From: Alkalihalobacillus sp047302405
GTDB lineage: Bacteria > Bacillota > Bacilli > Bacillales > Bacillaceae_D
DNA length: 64,000 nt
NCBI RefSeq assembly: GCF_047302405.1
Contig: NZ_CP154853.1
Span: 248,001-312,000 of the forward strand
Reading direction: 5' to 3'
The notes beneath the pieces are model-generated. The model was not told where the DNA came from. It worked only from the letters and a program-made list of their open reading frames with translations, and searched no databases. Positions 35,034 to 43,932 of the stretch are shown here, piece after piece; position 1 is the first letter of the stretch; every line of letters starts with the position of its first letter. Made by a program: the position numbers and the translations under genes.

Positions 35034-35062
35034 TTGACAAATGACTGGATGGTCATTAATAT
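35034..35062 (+). promoter_or_regulatory. RND gene promoter with TetR operator
   Basis: TTGACA (35034-35039), 17 bases, TAATAT (35057-35062). The palindrome AATGAC-TGGATG-GTCATT (35040-35057) fills the spacer, so a bound repressor would block polymerase. Confidence 0.75.
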
Positions 35063-35103
35063 CTATAAATAGATTTATATAGAGAATAAAGGGTAGGTGT
35101 GTT

Positions 35104-38100
35104 ATGCAAAGTTTAGTCAATTTTGTATTAAAAAACAAATTAGCTGTTTGGTTACTAACCATAATTATCATCGTTTCTGGGATTTATTCAAGTACTAAAA
35201 TGAAAATGGAAACTCTTCCTGACATTTCAATCCCTTTTTTGATGGTTATGGATGTTTATCCAGGTGCGACTCCTGAACAAGTGATGGAGGATGTTTCCGT
35301 TCCACTAGAGAAGGCTATTGAGAATTTAGATGATGTAAAAGCGGTTTTCTCTAATTCGTATTCTAATATGGCGAATGTGCAAGTGGAATATGAATATGGC
35401 GTTGATATGGATGAGAAAAAACGTCAACTTGAATCGGCTTTAAGTAATGTGCAATTGCCAGATGGTGCTCATGAACCACAAATTACAGCACTTAGTATGA
35501 ATATGATGCCGGTTGTCGCGTTAAGTGTTAGTAGTTCAACAGAGGATATTGTTGAATTAACACAAACCGTGGAAGATAATTTACTTCCAAAAATCGAAAA
35601 AATTGCGGGAGTTGCATCAGCAACGATTTCTGGTCAGCATATTGAAGAAATTGAGCTTACGTATGATGAGGCTGCAATGGCTTCTTTTGGCTTAACAGAA
35701 GAAGATGTGAAACAAATGATTCAAGCAAGTGATCTTGCTGTTTCATTAGGCCTTTATGAATTTGAAGAAGGTGAACAAGCGGTTGCCGTTGATGGGAAGT
35801 TCATGACGATGACGGAATTGGAAGAAATGCTTATTCCAGTTACTCCAACGGAAGAAAGTCCAATCCCATTTGTTCAGCTTGGAGACATTGCTGATATTGA
35901 AGTAGTTGGTAAAGTTCAATCCGTTTCTCGTACAAATGGGGAAGATGCAATAGCGATTCAAATCGTAAAAGGTCAACAAGATAACACAGTTGATGTGGTG
36001 AATCGTGTGAAAGAATTGGTGGATGAAGAATTAGCAGCAATTGATGGTCTCATCGTTGATATTTCATTAGACCAAGCAACCCCAATTGAGGATTCTGTTT
36101 TTACGATGGTCGAAAAAGCGTTATTTGGTGGTTTAATCGCAGTATTAATTATTTTGCTGTTTTTACGTGATTTCAAATCAACGATTATTTCGATTGTTTC
36201 CATTCCAGTTTCTCTTTTTATGGCGTTACTTGTATTAAATTGGATGGACATTACATTAAATATTATGACCCTTGGTGCGATTACGGTTGCGATTGGTCGT
36301 GTTATTGATGACTCCATCGTTGTTGTGGAAAACATATATCGACGTCTTCATTTAAAAGAAGAGAAGTTATCGGGACGAGCACTTGTCCGTGAAGCAACGA
36401 TTGAGATGTTTAAACCAATCTTATCGTCAACACTTGTTACGGTAGCGGTGTTTGCCCCACTTGTTTTTGTAGGTGGAATGGTGGGCGAACTCTTTATGCC
36501 ATTTGCCCTGACGATGACTTTTGCTTTAGTCGCTTCTTTAATTGTTGCGGTTACAATTGTGCCTGCTCTATCTCATGTTTTATTTAAAAAGAAATTATAT
36601 GGTGAGAAGACGGAAAGTCAACATAAAGAGGTAGGCAAGATTGCGAACTGGTATAAAGGAGTTCTCGAGTGGACGTTAAATCACAAAATCATTACGTCCG
36701 TCATTTCCGTTGCTCTTTTAGCTGGAAGTTTAGCTTTAACTCCACTTATTGGCTTTAGCTTTTTAGGTAGTGAAGAAGAAAAAGTCATGTATTTAACGTA
36801 TACACCTGCTGCAGGTGAGTTATTAGATGAAACGTTAGAAAATATTGATGAAGTGGAACAGGAATTATTAAAACGCAGTGATATTGAAATTCTTCAATTT
36901 TCGATGAATAATAGCGATGATATGATGGCGGCCATGATGGGTGGCGGAGCAGGTGGTGCTCTCATGTTTATCACGTTTGACCCTGACATGAAAGATTTCC
37001 CGGAGGTCCGTGAAGAAATTCAAGACTATGTCTTTACGATTGATCAATCGGGTGAGTGGAAGAGCCAAGACTTCGCTGGAATGGGCATGAATACAAATGA
37101 AGTTAGTTATACGTTCTACAGTGAGGATTTAGATAAACTTAACGAAGCAGTTTATTTAGTAGAAGATATCATGAAGGAAAATGATGGATTAGAAGATGTT
37201 TCATCAAGTGCGGAAGATGCTTATGTGGAACATGTCTTTAAAGTAGAACAACAAGAATTGCTTCAATATGGTTTAACAACCGGACAAATTGTGATGATGC
37301 TTATGAACGATCATTCGACCGAAGTTTTAACAACAATTGATCAAGATGGTCGTACGCTCGAAGTCATTGTTCAAAAAGAAGAAGTGGAACAACCGAATTC
37401 AATTGATGAGATGCTTGAAATTGAAATTCCAACAGCACTCGGAACAACGATGTCACTTTCTGAGTTAGTAACCGTTGAAGAAGGAACAACGTTAAATGCT
37501 TTAGCAAGGAGTCAAGGCGAGTACTATGCAACAGTTTCAGGGAAGCTTCTTGATGATGACATTACAAAAGCAACGTCAGAAGTAGAGAAAGCGATTGATG
37601 AGTTAGAATTACCATCTGGTGTTACGGTTGGTGTTGCTGGTGTAACAGCTGATATGGAAGAGACATTTACTCAGCTTGGAATCGCGATGCTTGCGGCGAT
37701 TGCGATTGTCTACTTTATCCTTGTTGTGACATTTGGTGAAGGGGTAGCTCCATTTGCGATTCTCTTTTCGTTACCATTTGCGATTATCGGCTCATTTGTT
37801 GGGTTACTCATTGCTGGTGAAACGATTTCGGTACCGGTTATGATGGGGCTCCTGATGTTAATCGGTATCGTCGTAACGAATGCAATCGTATTGGTGGATC
37901 GAATCATTCATATGGAACGTGATGGTTTAACAATGCGTGAAGCTGTTTTAGAGGCTGGTGCGACTCGTCTTCGTCCAATTTTAATGACAGCCATTGCTAC
38001 GATGGGGGCTTTAGTTCCACTAGCAGTTGGTGCTGGTGGTGGCGGATTGATTTCAAAAGGTCTTGCTATTACAGTCATTGGTGGACTTGCGAGTTCAACA

Positions 38101-38187
38101 CTCTTAACCTTAATTGTAGTGCCAATTGTTTATGAAATATTATCGAAACTATTTAAGAAAAACCGTAAAGAAGTTATGGAAAATTAA
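35104..38187 (+). CDS. RND-superfamily efflux transporter (SwrC/AcrB-like)
   Basis: 1027 residues with the twelve-segment RND layout: one N-terminal membrane helix, large extracellular loop (about residues 35-330), six-helix block, second loop, final block. VAIGRVIDDSIVVVENIYRR holds the paired Asp of the proton relay. FSLPFAIIGSFVGLLIAGE and GIVVTNAIVLVDRI are also typical. It exports amphipathic compounds or lipids using the proton, or perhaps sodium, gradient. As in other Gram-positives no periplasmic adaptor gene is present. It is under the divergent TetR repressor. Confidence 0.95.
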   Translation: MQSLVNFVLKNKLAVWLLTIIIIVSGIYSSTKMKMETLPDISIPFLMVMDVYPGATPEQVMEDVSVPLEKAIENLDDVKAVFSNSYSNMANVQVEYEYGVDMDEKKRQLESALSNVQLPDGAHEPQITALSMNMMPVVALSVSSSTEDIVELTQTVEDNLLPKIEKIAGVASATISGQHIEEIELTYDEAAMASFGLTEEDVKQMIQASDLAVSLGLYEFEEGEQAVAVDGKFMTMTELEEMLIPVTPTEESPIPFVQLGDIADIEVVGKVQSVSRTNGEDAIAIQIVKGQQDNTVDVVNRVKELVDEELAAIDGLIVDISLDQATPIEDSVFTMVEKALFGGLIAVLIILLFLRDFKSTIISIVSIPVSLFMALLVLNWMDITLNIMTLGAITVAIGRVIDDSIVVVENIYRRLHLKEEKLSGRALVREATIEMFKPILSSTLVTVAVFAPLVFVGGMVGELFMPFALTMTFALVASLIVAVTIVPALSHVLFKKKLYGEKTESQHKEVGKIANWYKGVLEWTLNHKIITSVISVALLAGSLALTPLIGFSFLGSEEEKVMYLTYTPAAGELLDETLENIDEVEQELLKRSDIEILQFSMNNSDDMMAAMMGGGAGGALMFITFDPDMKDFPEVREEIQDYVFTIDQSGEWKSQDFAGMGMNTNEVSYTFYSEDLDKLNEAVYLVEDIMKENDGLEDVSSSAEDAYVEHVFKVEQQELLQYGLTTGQIVMMLMNDHSTEVLTTIDQDGRTLEVIVQKEEVEQPNSIDEMLEIEIPTALGTTMSLSELVTVEEGTTLNALARSQGEYYATVSGKLLDDDITKATSEVEKAIDELELPSGVTVGVAGVTADMEETFTQLGIAMLAAIAIVYFILVVTFGEGVAPFAILFSLPFAIIGSFVGLLIAGETISVPVMMGLLMLIGIVVTNAIVLVDRIIHMERDGLTMREAVLEAGATRLRPILMTAIATMGALVPLAVGAGGGGLISKGLAITVIGGLASSTLLTLIVVPIVYEILSKLFKKNRKEVMEN

Positions 38188-38193
38188 TAAAGA

Positions 38194-38238
38194 AAAGCCT
38201 GATGGAGTGGGATTTAACCACTTCGTCAGGCTTTTTTA
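38194..38238 (+). terminator. RND gene terminator
   Basis: AAAGCCTGATGGAGTGG pairs with CCACTTCGTCAGGCTTT, followed by a T-run. Confidence 0.88.
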
Positions 38239-38346
38239 ATGAGGTGTAAGGGGAAATTGCCTTCATATATAATGATTTTTCTCCTATCTTTAATAGTATA
38301 GAATTTTTGCTCAGTGGTAATATGGAGTTACTACTTGGACTGTTAT

Positions 38347-39189
38347 TTAAAATTCTTCATAAACGGCTGGATCTTGGTTTTTCATTCTCCCATCTTTTTT
38401 AGTTAATTGAGCCATAGCGATCATATCTGCTTCAGTTAACGAAAAGTCAAAGATTGAGATATTTTCAAGTTGTCGCTCTCGATTTGCAGACTTAGGTATT
38501 GCGATAGAGCCAAGCTGATAATGCCAACGAAGAATGATTTGTGAAGGTGATTTCTTATATTCAGCTGCAAGGTTTAAAAGAGTCTCTTCCTGAAAAAGGG
38601 CATTCGCTCGACTCAGGGGGCTCCATGATTGTGTTTGAACCTCATTTTTTAGATGCCATTCTCTTTGCTCTTTTTGATTAAAATAAGGATGTAACTCAAT
38701 TTGATTAAGACTTGGTTTGACGCCTGTTTCTTGTTCGAGACGCTCAATGTGCTCAGGTAGGAAGTTACAAACACCGATGGAACGAATAAGGCCAGATTTT
38801 TTTAAATCAATGAGTGCTTGCCAAGCTTCTACATATTTATTTTGTTTTGGATTTGGCCAATGAATTAAATATAAATCATAATAATTAAGCCCAGCCCTGT
38901 ACAATGATTCTTGTACGGTCGTAACAGCAAGATCATATTCTTGATAACGACCTGGTAGCTTTGAAGTAATAAATAGTTCTTCTCGCATAAGATGGGTGCG
39001 TCGAACGGCTTCGCCAACGGTGCCTTCATTTTCATAATTATAGGCTGAATCAAGCAAACGATAACCGGCTTCAAGCCCTGTTAAAATGGATTCAACTCCG
39101 CTATTTCCTTTTAAATTATATGTTCCTAATCCAACTGCAGGTATTTCAAGTCCATCATTTAATTTAAAAGTTGGAACGCTATTTGCCAT
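38347..39189 (-). CDS. Aldo-keto reductase
   Basis: 280 residues from ATG 39189, eight bases after AGGAG. The catalytic tetrad residues are in LLDSAYNYENEGTVGEAV (Asp and Tyr), FITSKLPGRY (Lys) and DLYLIHWPNPKQN (His). IPKSANRERQLENISIFDF binds the NADPH phosphate. It reduces small carbonyl compounds; the substrate is unknown. It is similar in type to B. subtilis YtbE/YvgN. Monocistronic. Confidence 0.92.
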   Translation of the reverse strand: MANSVPTFKLNDGLEIPAVGLGTYNLKGNSGVESILTGLEAGYRLLDSAYNYENEGTVGEAVRRTHLMREELFITSKLPGRYQEYDLAVTTVQESLYRAGLNYYDLYLIHWPNPKQNKYVEAWQALIDLKKSGLIRSIGVCNFLPEHIERLEQETGVKPSLNQIELHPYFNQKEQREWHLKNEVQTQSWSPLSRANALFQEETLLNLAAEYKKSPSQIILRWHYQLGSIAIPKSANRERQLENISIFDFSLTEADMIAMAQLTKKDGRMKNQDPAVYEEF

Positions 39190-39458
39190 GTTCAACACTC
39201 CTATCTTTTTAATGCTATGATTTTATCATAATTTTCAATTTAATAGAAAGTAAACAGCTTGGCACTTCTGTATCCCTTGGCATCTTCATCACCTCTTAAA
39301 CTTGATATCTAGGATGATTCCCTTTATGTATGGCGTGAAAACTTTATGTTTTTTGAAAAGAAAATAATAAATTTCCCAACACTTTTACCTCATCATCCGT
39401 TATCTATATGAAAGCTGATAAACTAAAGGCAAAAGAACTGGTATGGGGAGAAGATAAA

Positions 39459-39917
39459 ATGATGGAAGTATACGAACAATTGAAGGAGGATTTAAAGCGT
39501 TTTGCCTATTCCATAGCCAGTCATGAACAGGAAGGGAACGATTTGATTCAAGATGCTCTTGAAAAAGCATTAGCTCAAGAAGAGTTGGTTGATTGGCCCA
39601 TACACAAACAAAAGGCTTGGTTTTACCGTGTTATGAAAAATCGATTAATTGATGACAGGCGAAAAAGAAAAAGAGAAACGGAATGGGAAGATGGATTTGA
39701 ACCTGCTTTTTCGACTGTTGGGATTACTCATTTAGAGATGGTTGATTTATTAAAAAGATTGCCTAGAAATGAAAGTGATATTGTATTTAAACGATATTGG
39801 CTTGGGTTAACAAGTACAGAAATCGCTAAACAATTAGGAAAGCCGCCTGCAACAGTTCGGTATCAGCTAGCAAAAGCCATCCAAACATTAAGAGGTTACT
39901 TTGAGGAGGAATTATAA
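39459..39917 (+). CDS. ECF-type RNA polymerase sigma factor
   Basis: 152 residues from ATG 39459, preceded by GGGGAGAAGATAAA. Region 2 (DLIQDALEKALAQEEL, KAWFYRVMKNRLIDDRRKRK) and region 4 (RLPRNESDIVFKRYWLGLTS, followed by EIAKQLGKPPATVRYQLAKA) are both present. Its stop shares a base with the next start (TAATG). No anti-sigma gene of a known type follows; the coupled 397-residue repeat protein may control it. Confidence 0.88.
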   Translation: MMEVYEQLKEDLKRFAYSIASHEQEGNDLIQDALEKALAQEELVDWPIHKQKAWFYRVMKNRLIDDRRKRKRETEWEDGFEPAFSTVGITHLEMVDLLKRLPRNESDIVFKRYWLGLTSTEIAKQLGKPPATVRYQLAKAIQTLRGYFEEEL

Positions 39918-41110
39918 TGGGACAAATCATTGGAAACATAGGTTTACTGAATATTGTCAATGCAACAGAGGAGAGTATTAATGGAATTGAGAGAGTGTCT
40001 AATGTCGGAATGATTCTTTATTCATCCGAAACAGCGAAATATGTTTCAAAACTTAATATTGGTAATCTAGGAGGCTCTATCTTAGTAGATGGAGAAATTA
40101 AGTATTCTAGTGGAATGTTTGATTTAGATGCCAGTTATTTAGAAAATATAAAAGAACCTGTAACGGTGATTGTAAGTGGTGCCTTAATAGTGCGTGACGA
40201 TGTAACGATGGAGATGTTGAGAGAATGTAGGAGCTCATTTGTTGTAAGTGGTGCGATTTACACTCCAAGTAAGTTAAAAGGAGCCGTACAGAGCGTCATT
40301 ACGAAGCTATCCGGTGCTGTTTTTGAATATAAAGGAAGTCGGCCTATTCCACATGTCGGAAAATTAAACCTTACGAATGCTTATTTACAGTCTTTGAGTG
40401 AAAATGAAACCTTGATTGTTAGCGGAAAATTAACCTTAGATAAACAGTTAGATTTAGATTTATTCAATGAAAAAATCGATCGAATCGATATTACAGGAGT
40501 TGCCTATGTTTTAGAAAATCAGGAAATGGATTTCTCTAAAAAAGCAATGGTGATAGGAAAGACGATCGTTATCCCATCTGACTATCAATTAATGACAAAG
40601 GAGCTACGTTTAAACAATCGTTCGATCAAACGATTTAAGCAGCAATCCATCTTGGCGACAAAACCACTTATATTAGATAAAGATGTTACGAGAGATGCAT
40701 TTATTTCTGCTTTTGATTCGATTGATTCTAGCTCCTATATCATTTGTCATCAAGAAATTGAGGATCTCGTTTATGAAAGACTTAAACAATTTGAAACAGA
40801 AGTTTATGTTTTTGGAGAGGAAATAAGAATGATTGGCGACGAAATTTGGAGTGAAGAAGATTTTCAGTTTCTAGAGCCGAGTACAACCTTAATCGTAACG
40901 GACAGTTGGAAAATAGAAGGAGATTTAAATGATTTTACGTTACTTGATTCGATTTCAAAGATTGAATTATTAGGAGATATCGAAATTTCGACCTCAAAGC
41001 TTAAAGCTCATTTACAGAAGAAAATCAATACATTTAAAGGTGAGATAAGAGAACCCCAAAAAGAAAGTGATGATAAGATTCTTGATAATATTGGTGAATT
41101 AACTCTATAA
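39917..41110 (+). CDS. Repeat protein of unknown function coupled to the sigma factor
   Basis: 397 residues, soluble, no signal peptide. Beta-rich units recur, each with an IVSG-like strand (TVIVSGALIVRDDV, TLIVSGKLTLDKQL, TLIVTDSWKIEGDL) followed by a helix and a second strand (VVSGAIYTP, DITGVAYVL, ELLGDIEIS). At least three ~90-residue units can be drawn. The layout recalls bactofilin or beta-solenoid proteins but I cannot name the family. Its start overlaps the sigma factor stop, so the two are made together. Confidence 0.75.
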   Translation: MGQIIGNIGLLNIVNATEESINGIERVSNVGMILYSSETAKYVSKLNIGNLGGSILVDGEIKYSSGMFDLDASYLENIKEPVTVIVSGALIVRDDVTMEMLRECRSSFVVSGAIYTPSKLKGAVQSVITKLSGAVFEYKGSRPIPHVGKLNLTNAYLQSLSENETLIVSGKLTLDKQLDLDLFNEKIDRIDITGVAYVLENQEMDFSKKAMVIGKTIVIPSDYQLMTKELRLNNRSIKRFKQQSILATKPLILDKDVTRDAFISAFDSIDSSSYIICHQEIEDLVYERLKQFETEVYVFGEEIRMIGDEIWSEEDFQFLEPSTTLIVTDSWKIEGDLNDFTLLDSISKIELLGDIEISTSKLKAHLQKKINTFKGEIREPQKESDDKILDNIGELTL

Positions 41111-41117
41111 AGGATGG

Positions 41118-41803
41118 ATGAATATGTGGATTCAATCAATTGAATTAGCTAAGTTACATGCCGAAGAGTTAAGGAAAGAAGCAAAAGAAGATAGGCTGTT
41201 ACAAATGATTCAATCAAATTCAAACCGTCTAGATACGTTGTGGGATATTCCAGGTTATTCCAGGTTATTTGCCTCTTACGGGATCTCGATTGTAGGTCAA
41301 TGGTTTGATATGCTTGCTGTGATGATTATCTTCGGATACATTTGGCAAGTGTTGGATTTGGCTCGATTGTAACGATGATCATTTTAAATCGATTTAAACA
41401 TTTTAACGAAAAAATTATTTTGGTTGGTGTATCGATTTTACTTATCGGGATTGCTTTTGGCGGTTTTGGTTTCTTACCTTATAATTCCTTAGTTATTATC
41501 CCTGTTTTGTTGGGATTGGTAGCAGGGGTTGGTGGAGGAATCTCGATGATTATTTCAAATTATACGATTCAAACAGAACCTCATGAAAAGGAAGTTAGTC
41601 GAATTGCTGGGATCTTTCAATCCATGCTTAGTATGACCGTGTTTGTTTCCCCTGCATTAGGAACTCTGCTCATTCAAATGACGAGTGTACAGACGGCTTT
41701 TATCGTGAGTGGAGGTTTGCTCGTAATCTCTGCTTGTCTGGCCTTTTATTTAAATAAATCGAAGCAACCAAAATCAGAAAAACTTATTGAAAAAGCCGTA
41801 TAA
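41118..41803 (+). pseudogene. Broken MFS transporter gene
   Basis: The first frame (41118-41372) begins with a charged helix (LAKLHAEELRKEAKEDRLLQ) then the start of an MFS carrier (WDIPGYSRLFASYGISIVGQ). It then loses frame. A second frame from about 41342 (153 residues) is a good C-terminal half of an MFS permease with about five segments, ending in a Lys-rich tail. The middle of the protein is missing, so a deletion plus frameshift explains it. The charged N-terminal helix may be a separate small gene fused by the decay. Confidence 0.75.
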
Positions 41804-41817
41804 ATGAATGGAAAAAT

Positions 41818-41850
41818 GCACTACTCAAATTGGGTAGTGTATATTTTTTG
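41818..41850 (+). terminator. Terminator after the MFS remnant
   Basis: GCACTACTC / GGGTAGTGT arms around AAATT, followed by ATATTTTTT. Confidence 0.65.
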
Positions 41851-41974
41851 GTTGAAATTTATTCCATAGAGGCTATCTCTTTCTTATTATTGTAAGTAGG
41901 GTTTTAGGAACACCTTATCGAACTATATTTTAGGAACAAAGCCTATTTACATCAAAAATAAAGGAGTGATCACG

Positions 41975-42493
41975 TTGCACGTAAGGCAAGCGGTTTTAGA
42001 AGATGCAAAGGGAATTGCAAAAGTCCATGTTGACAGTTGGCGTTCTACTTATGCAGGAATTATTCCAGATGTTTTTTTGGATACACTTTCCTATGAACAG
42101 CGTGAAAGAAGATGGGAACAAATAATGCTTAGTGAGATGGTCTATGTCGCAGAAAATAATGTCGGTACCATTGTTGGATTTGCAAATGGTGGCAGGGAAA
42201 GAAGTGGCAAGTATCATGGATATACGGGGGAACTTTATTCTATGTACGTGTTAGAAGAGTTTCAAAAATTCGGGCTAGGGCGTGAATTAATACGTCATGT
42301 GTGCCATTCATTAAAGGTGCAAGAAATGTATTCCATGATTACACTTGTCCTTGCTGAAAACGATTCTCGACATTTTTATAAAAAATTAGGAGCAGAAGAA
42401 ATTGATTGTGTACAAATCGAAATTGCGGGAAAAAAATTAGATGAAATCGTCTATGGGTGGGAAGATATAAAAATATTTGAACAAGTAGAGTGA
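41975..42493 (+). CDS. GNAT N-acetyltransferase
   Basis: 172 residues from TTG 41975, eight bases after AAAGGAG; GTG 41966 is within the ribosome site. VRQAVLEDAKGIAKVHVDSW with STYAGIIPD is typical of a Bacillus GNAT subgroup. Motif A is YVLEEFQKFGLGRELI; HFYKKLGAEEI ends the fold. The substrate is unknown. It precedes the fructan locus repressor. Confidence 0.87.
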   Translation: MHVRQAVLEDAKGIAKVHVDSWRSTYAGIIPDVFLDTLSYEQRERRWEQIMLSEMVYVAENNVGTIVGFANGGRERSGKYHGYTGELYSMYVLEEFQKFGLGRELIRHVCHSLKVQEMYSMITLVLAENDSRHFYKKLGAEEIDCVQIEIAGKKLDEIVYGWEDIKIFEQVE

Positions 42494-42568
42494 CTGAAAA
42501 ATGGACGGGAACCTAAGAACATGATACTATTTTTTGTAAAACTTGCCTCAGAGAATGGAGTAAGAATA

Positions 42569-43555
42569 TTGAAACCAAAAATAAGTGATGTTGCCAAAGT
42601 TGCAGGAGTTTCTCCTACAACTGTTTCAAGAGTACTAAATAATCGTGGCTATTTAAGTGAAAAAACAAAAAAGCTTGTTCACCGTGCGATGGAGGAACTA
42701 GATTATGTTCCAAATGATTTAGCGCGTTCTTTATATAATCAACGCACGAATTTGATTGGTCTTATAGTCCCAACCACGAGCAATCCCTTTTTTGGAGAGC
42801 TTGCTTTTCATTTGGAAAATATATGTGATTCCAAAGGTTTTAAAGTGATGATCTGTAATAGTTCAAATCGTGAAGATAAAGAAATGAAGTATTGGGACAT
42901 GTTATTGAGAAACCAAGTGGATGGAATGATTGTTGTTTCTTATAATCGCGGAGTGTTTAATGAACGAAAATTAAGTCACCCAGTTGTGGCGATTGACCAT
43001 TATTTATCTGAACAGATTCCGGTTGTCGGCTCAGATAATTATGCAGGAGGTGAAGCAGCTACAACTTTGTTACTTGAAAAAGGTTGTAAGGAGATCATTC
43101 ATCTACATGGACCGACTTCGTTAAATACCCCTGCCAATTTACGAAAAAAAGCGTATGAGGAAGTAATGTTTAAAAATGGGATTAGTCCAAAAACATTAGA
43201 AGTGAATGAGGTTTTAAATAAACAAAATCAACAACGTGTCATTGAGCAATTGTTTAATACATATCCAAATGTAGATGGCGTATTTGCAAGTGATGATATG
43301 TTAGCGGCATCTGTTATACGTGAGGCCCGTCTTCGAAATATTGAAATTCCAAACGAGTTAAAAGTGGTTGGTTACGATGGAACAGAAGCTTTGCAAACGT
43401 TTTTACCACAATTAACAACCGTGCAACAGCCGATTGAACAAATAGCTGAAACGGCAATATTCAAATTAATAGAAATGATCGAGGAAAAGGACCAAAGTGA
43501 GTTAAGCTCTGAGACGAGGCTCCCAATTACGATAAAAATGGGGGAAACGACTTAA
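42569..43555 (+). CDS. LacI-family repressor, ScrR type
   Basis: 328 residues from TTG 42569, eight bases after GGAG; the open frame reaches back to 42521. The N-terminal helix-turn-helix (ISDVAKVAGVSPTTVSRVLN) and hinge precede a periplasmic-binding-protein-like domain (LIGLIVPTTSNPFFGELAF, GVFASDDMLAASVIREAR). It is placed next to three GH32 genes. A matching AAACCGTTT palindrome sits in the promoter of the first one. Sucrose, fructose or an oligofructoside is the likely inducer. Confidence 0.9.
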   Translation: MKPKISDVAKVAGVSPTTVSRVLNNRGYLSEKTKKLVHRAMEELDYVPNDLARSLYNQRTNLIGLIVPTTSNPFFGELAFHLENICDSKGFKVMICNSSNREDKEMKYWDMLLRNQVDGMIVVSYNRGVFNERKLSHPVVAIDHYLSEQIPVVGSDNYAGGEAATTLLLEKGCKEIIHLHGPTSLNTPANLRKKAYEEVMFKNGISPKTLEVNEVLNKQNQQRVIEQLFNTYPNVDGVFASDDMLAASVIREARLRNIEIPNELKVVGYDGTEALQTFLPQLTTVQQPIEQIAETAIFKLIEMIEEKDQSELSSETRLPITIKMGETT

Positions 43556-43573
43556 GACAGTATCCTTTAACTT

Positions 43574-43605
43574 GCCAGTAACTAAACTAAGTTGCTGGCT
43601 TTTTT
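43574..43605 (+). terminator. Terminator of the LacI-type repressor gene
   Basis: GCCAGTAACT (43574-43583) and AGTTGCTGGC (43590-43599), followed by a T-run. Confidence 0.88.
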
Positions 43606-43824
43606 GTTTGGCAAGAATAGTCGTATAGTATGTATCAAATGAGAAGATTAGTAGAAATAGTCATGAAAATGGGGAGAGTGGTAAATTGCGGTTCGAATCA
43701 GAGGAGATAGGTAATGAAAAAATTGAAATGACCAAATTAGAGTGCGATTAAGTACAGTTAAAGTAATTTCCGCCTCAAATTAGATTTTATGGGGCGCTTG
43801 AAAAGGACTTTTTATGTCATTCGA

Positions 43825-43853
43825 TTGACATATGAAACCGTTTAACATAAACT
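43825..43853 (+). promoter_or_regulatory. GH32-1 promoter with LacI-type operator
   Basis: TTGACA (43825-43830), 17 bases, TAAACT (43848-43853). AAACCGTTT (43835-43843), a symmetric LacI-family half-site pair, lies in the spacer. The rest of the 43606-43932 gap has no gene. Confidence 0.6.
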
Positions 43854-43932
43854 AGCTCTAAAATAGAATAGGTAGATTATGAGAAGAAGAGAAACAGCAT
43901 TAAATGGGAGAGCAGGAAGGGGTTGTTTTATT

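Noticed and set aside
35001..35171. 57-residue N-terminal extension of the TetR-type repressor
   Set aside because: It would cover the divergent RND promoter and operator, and the family starts at MNKKKLIMEKAL.
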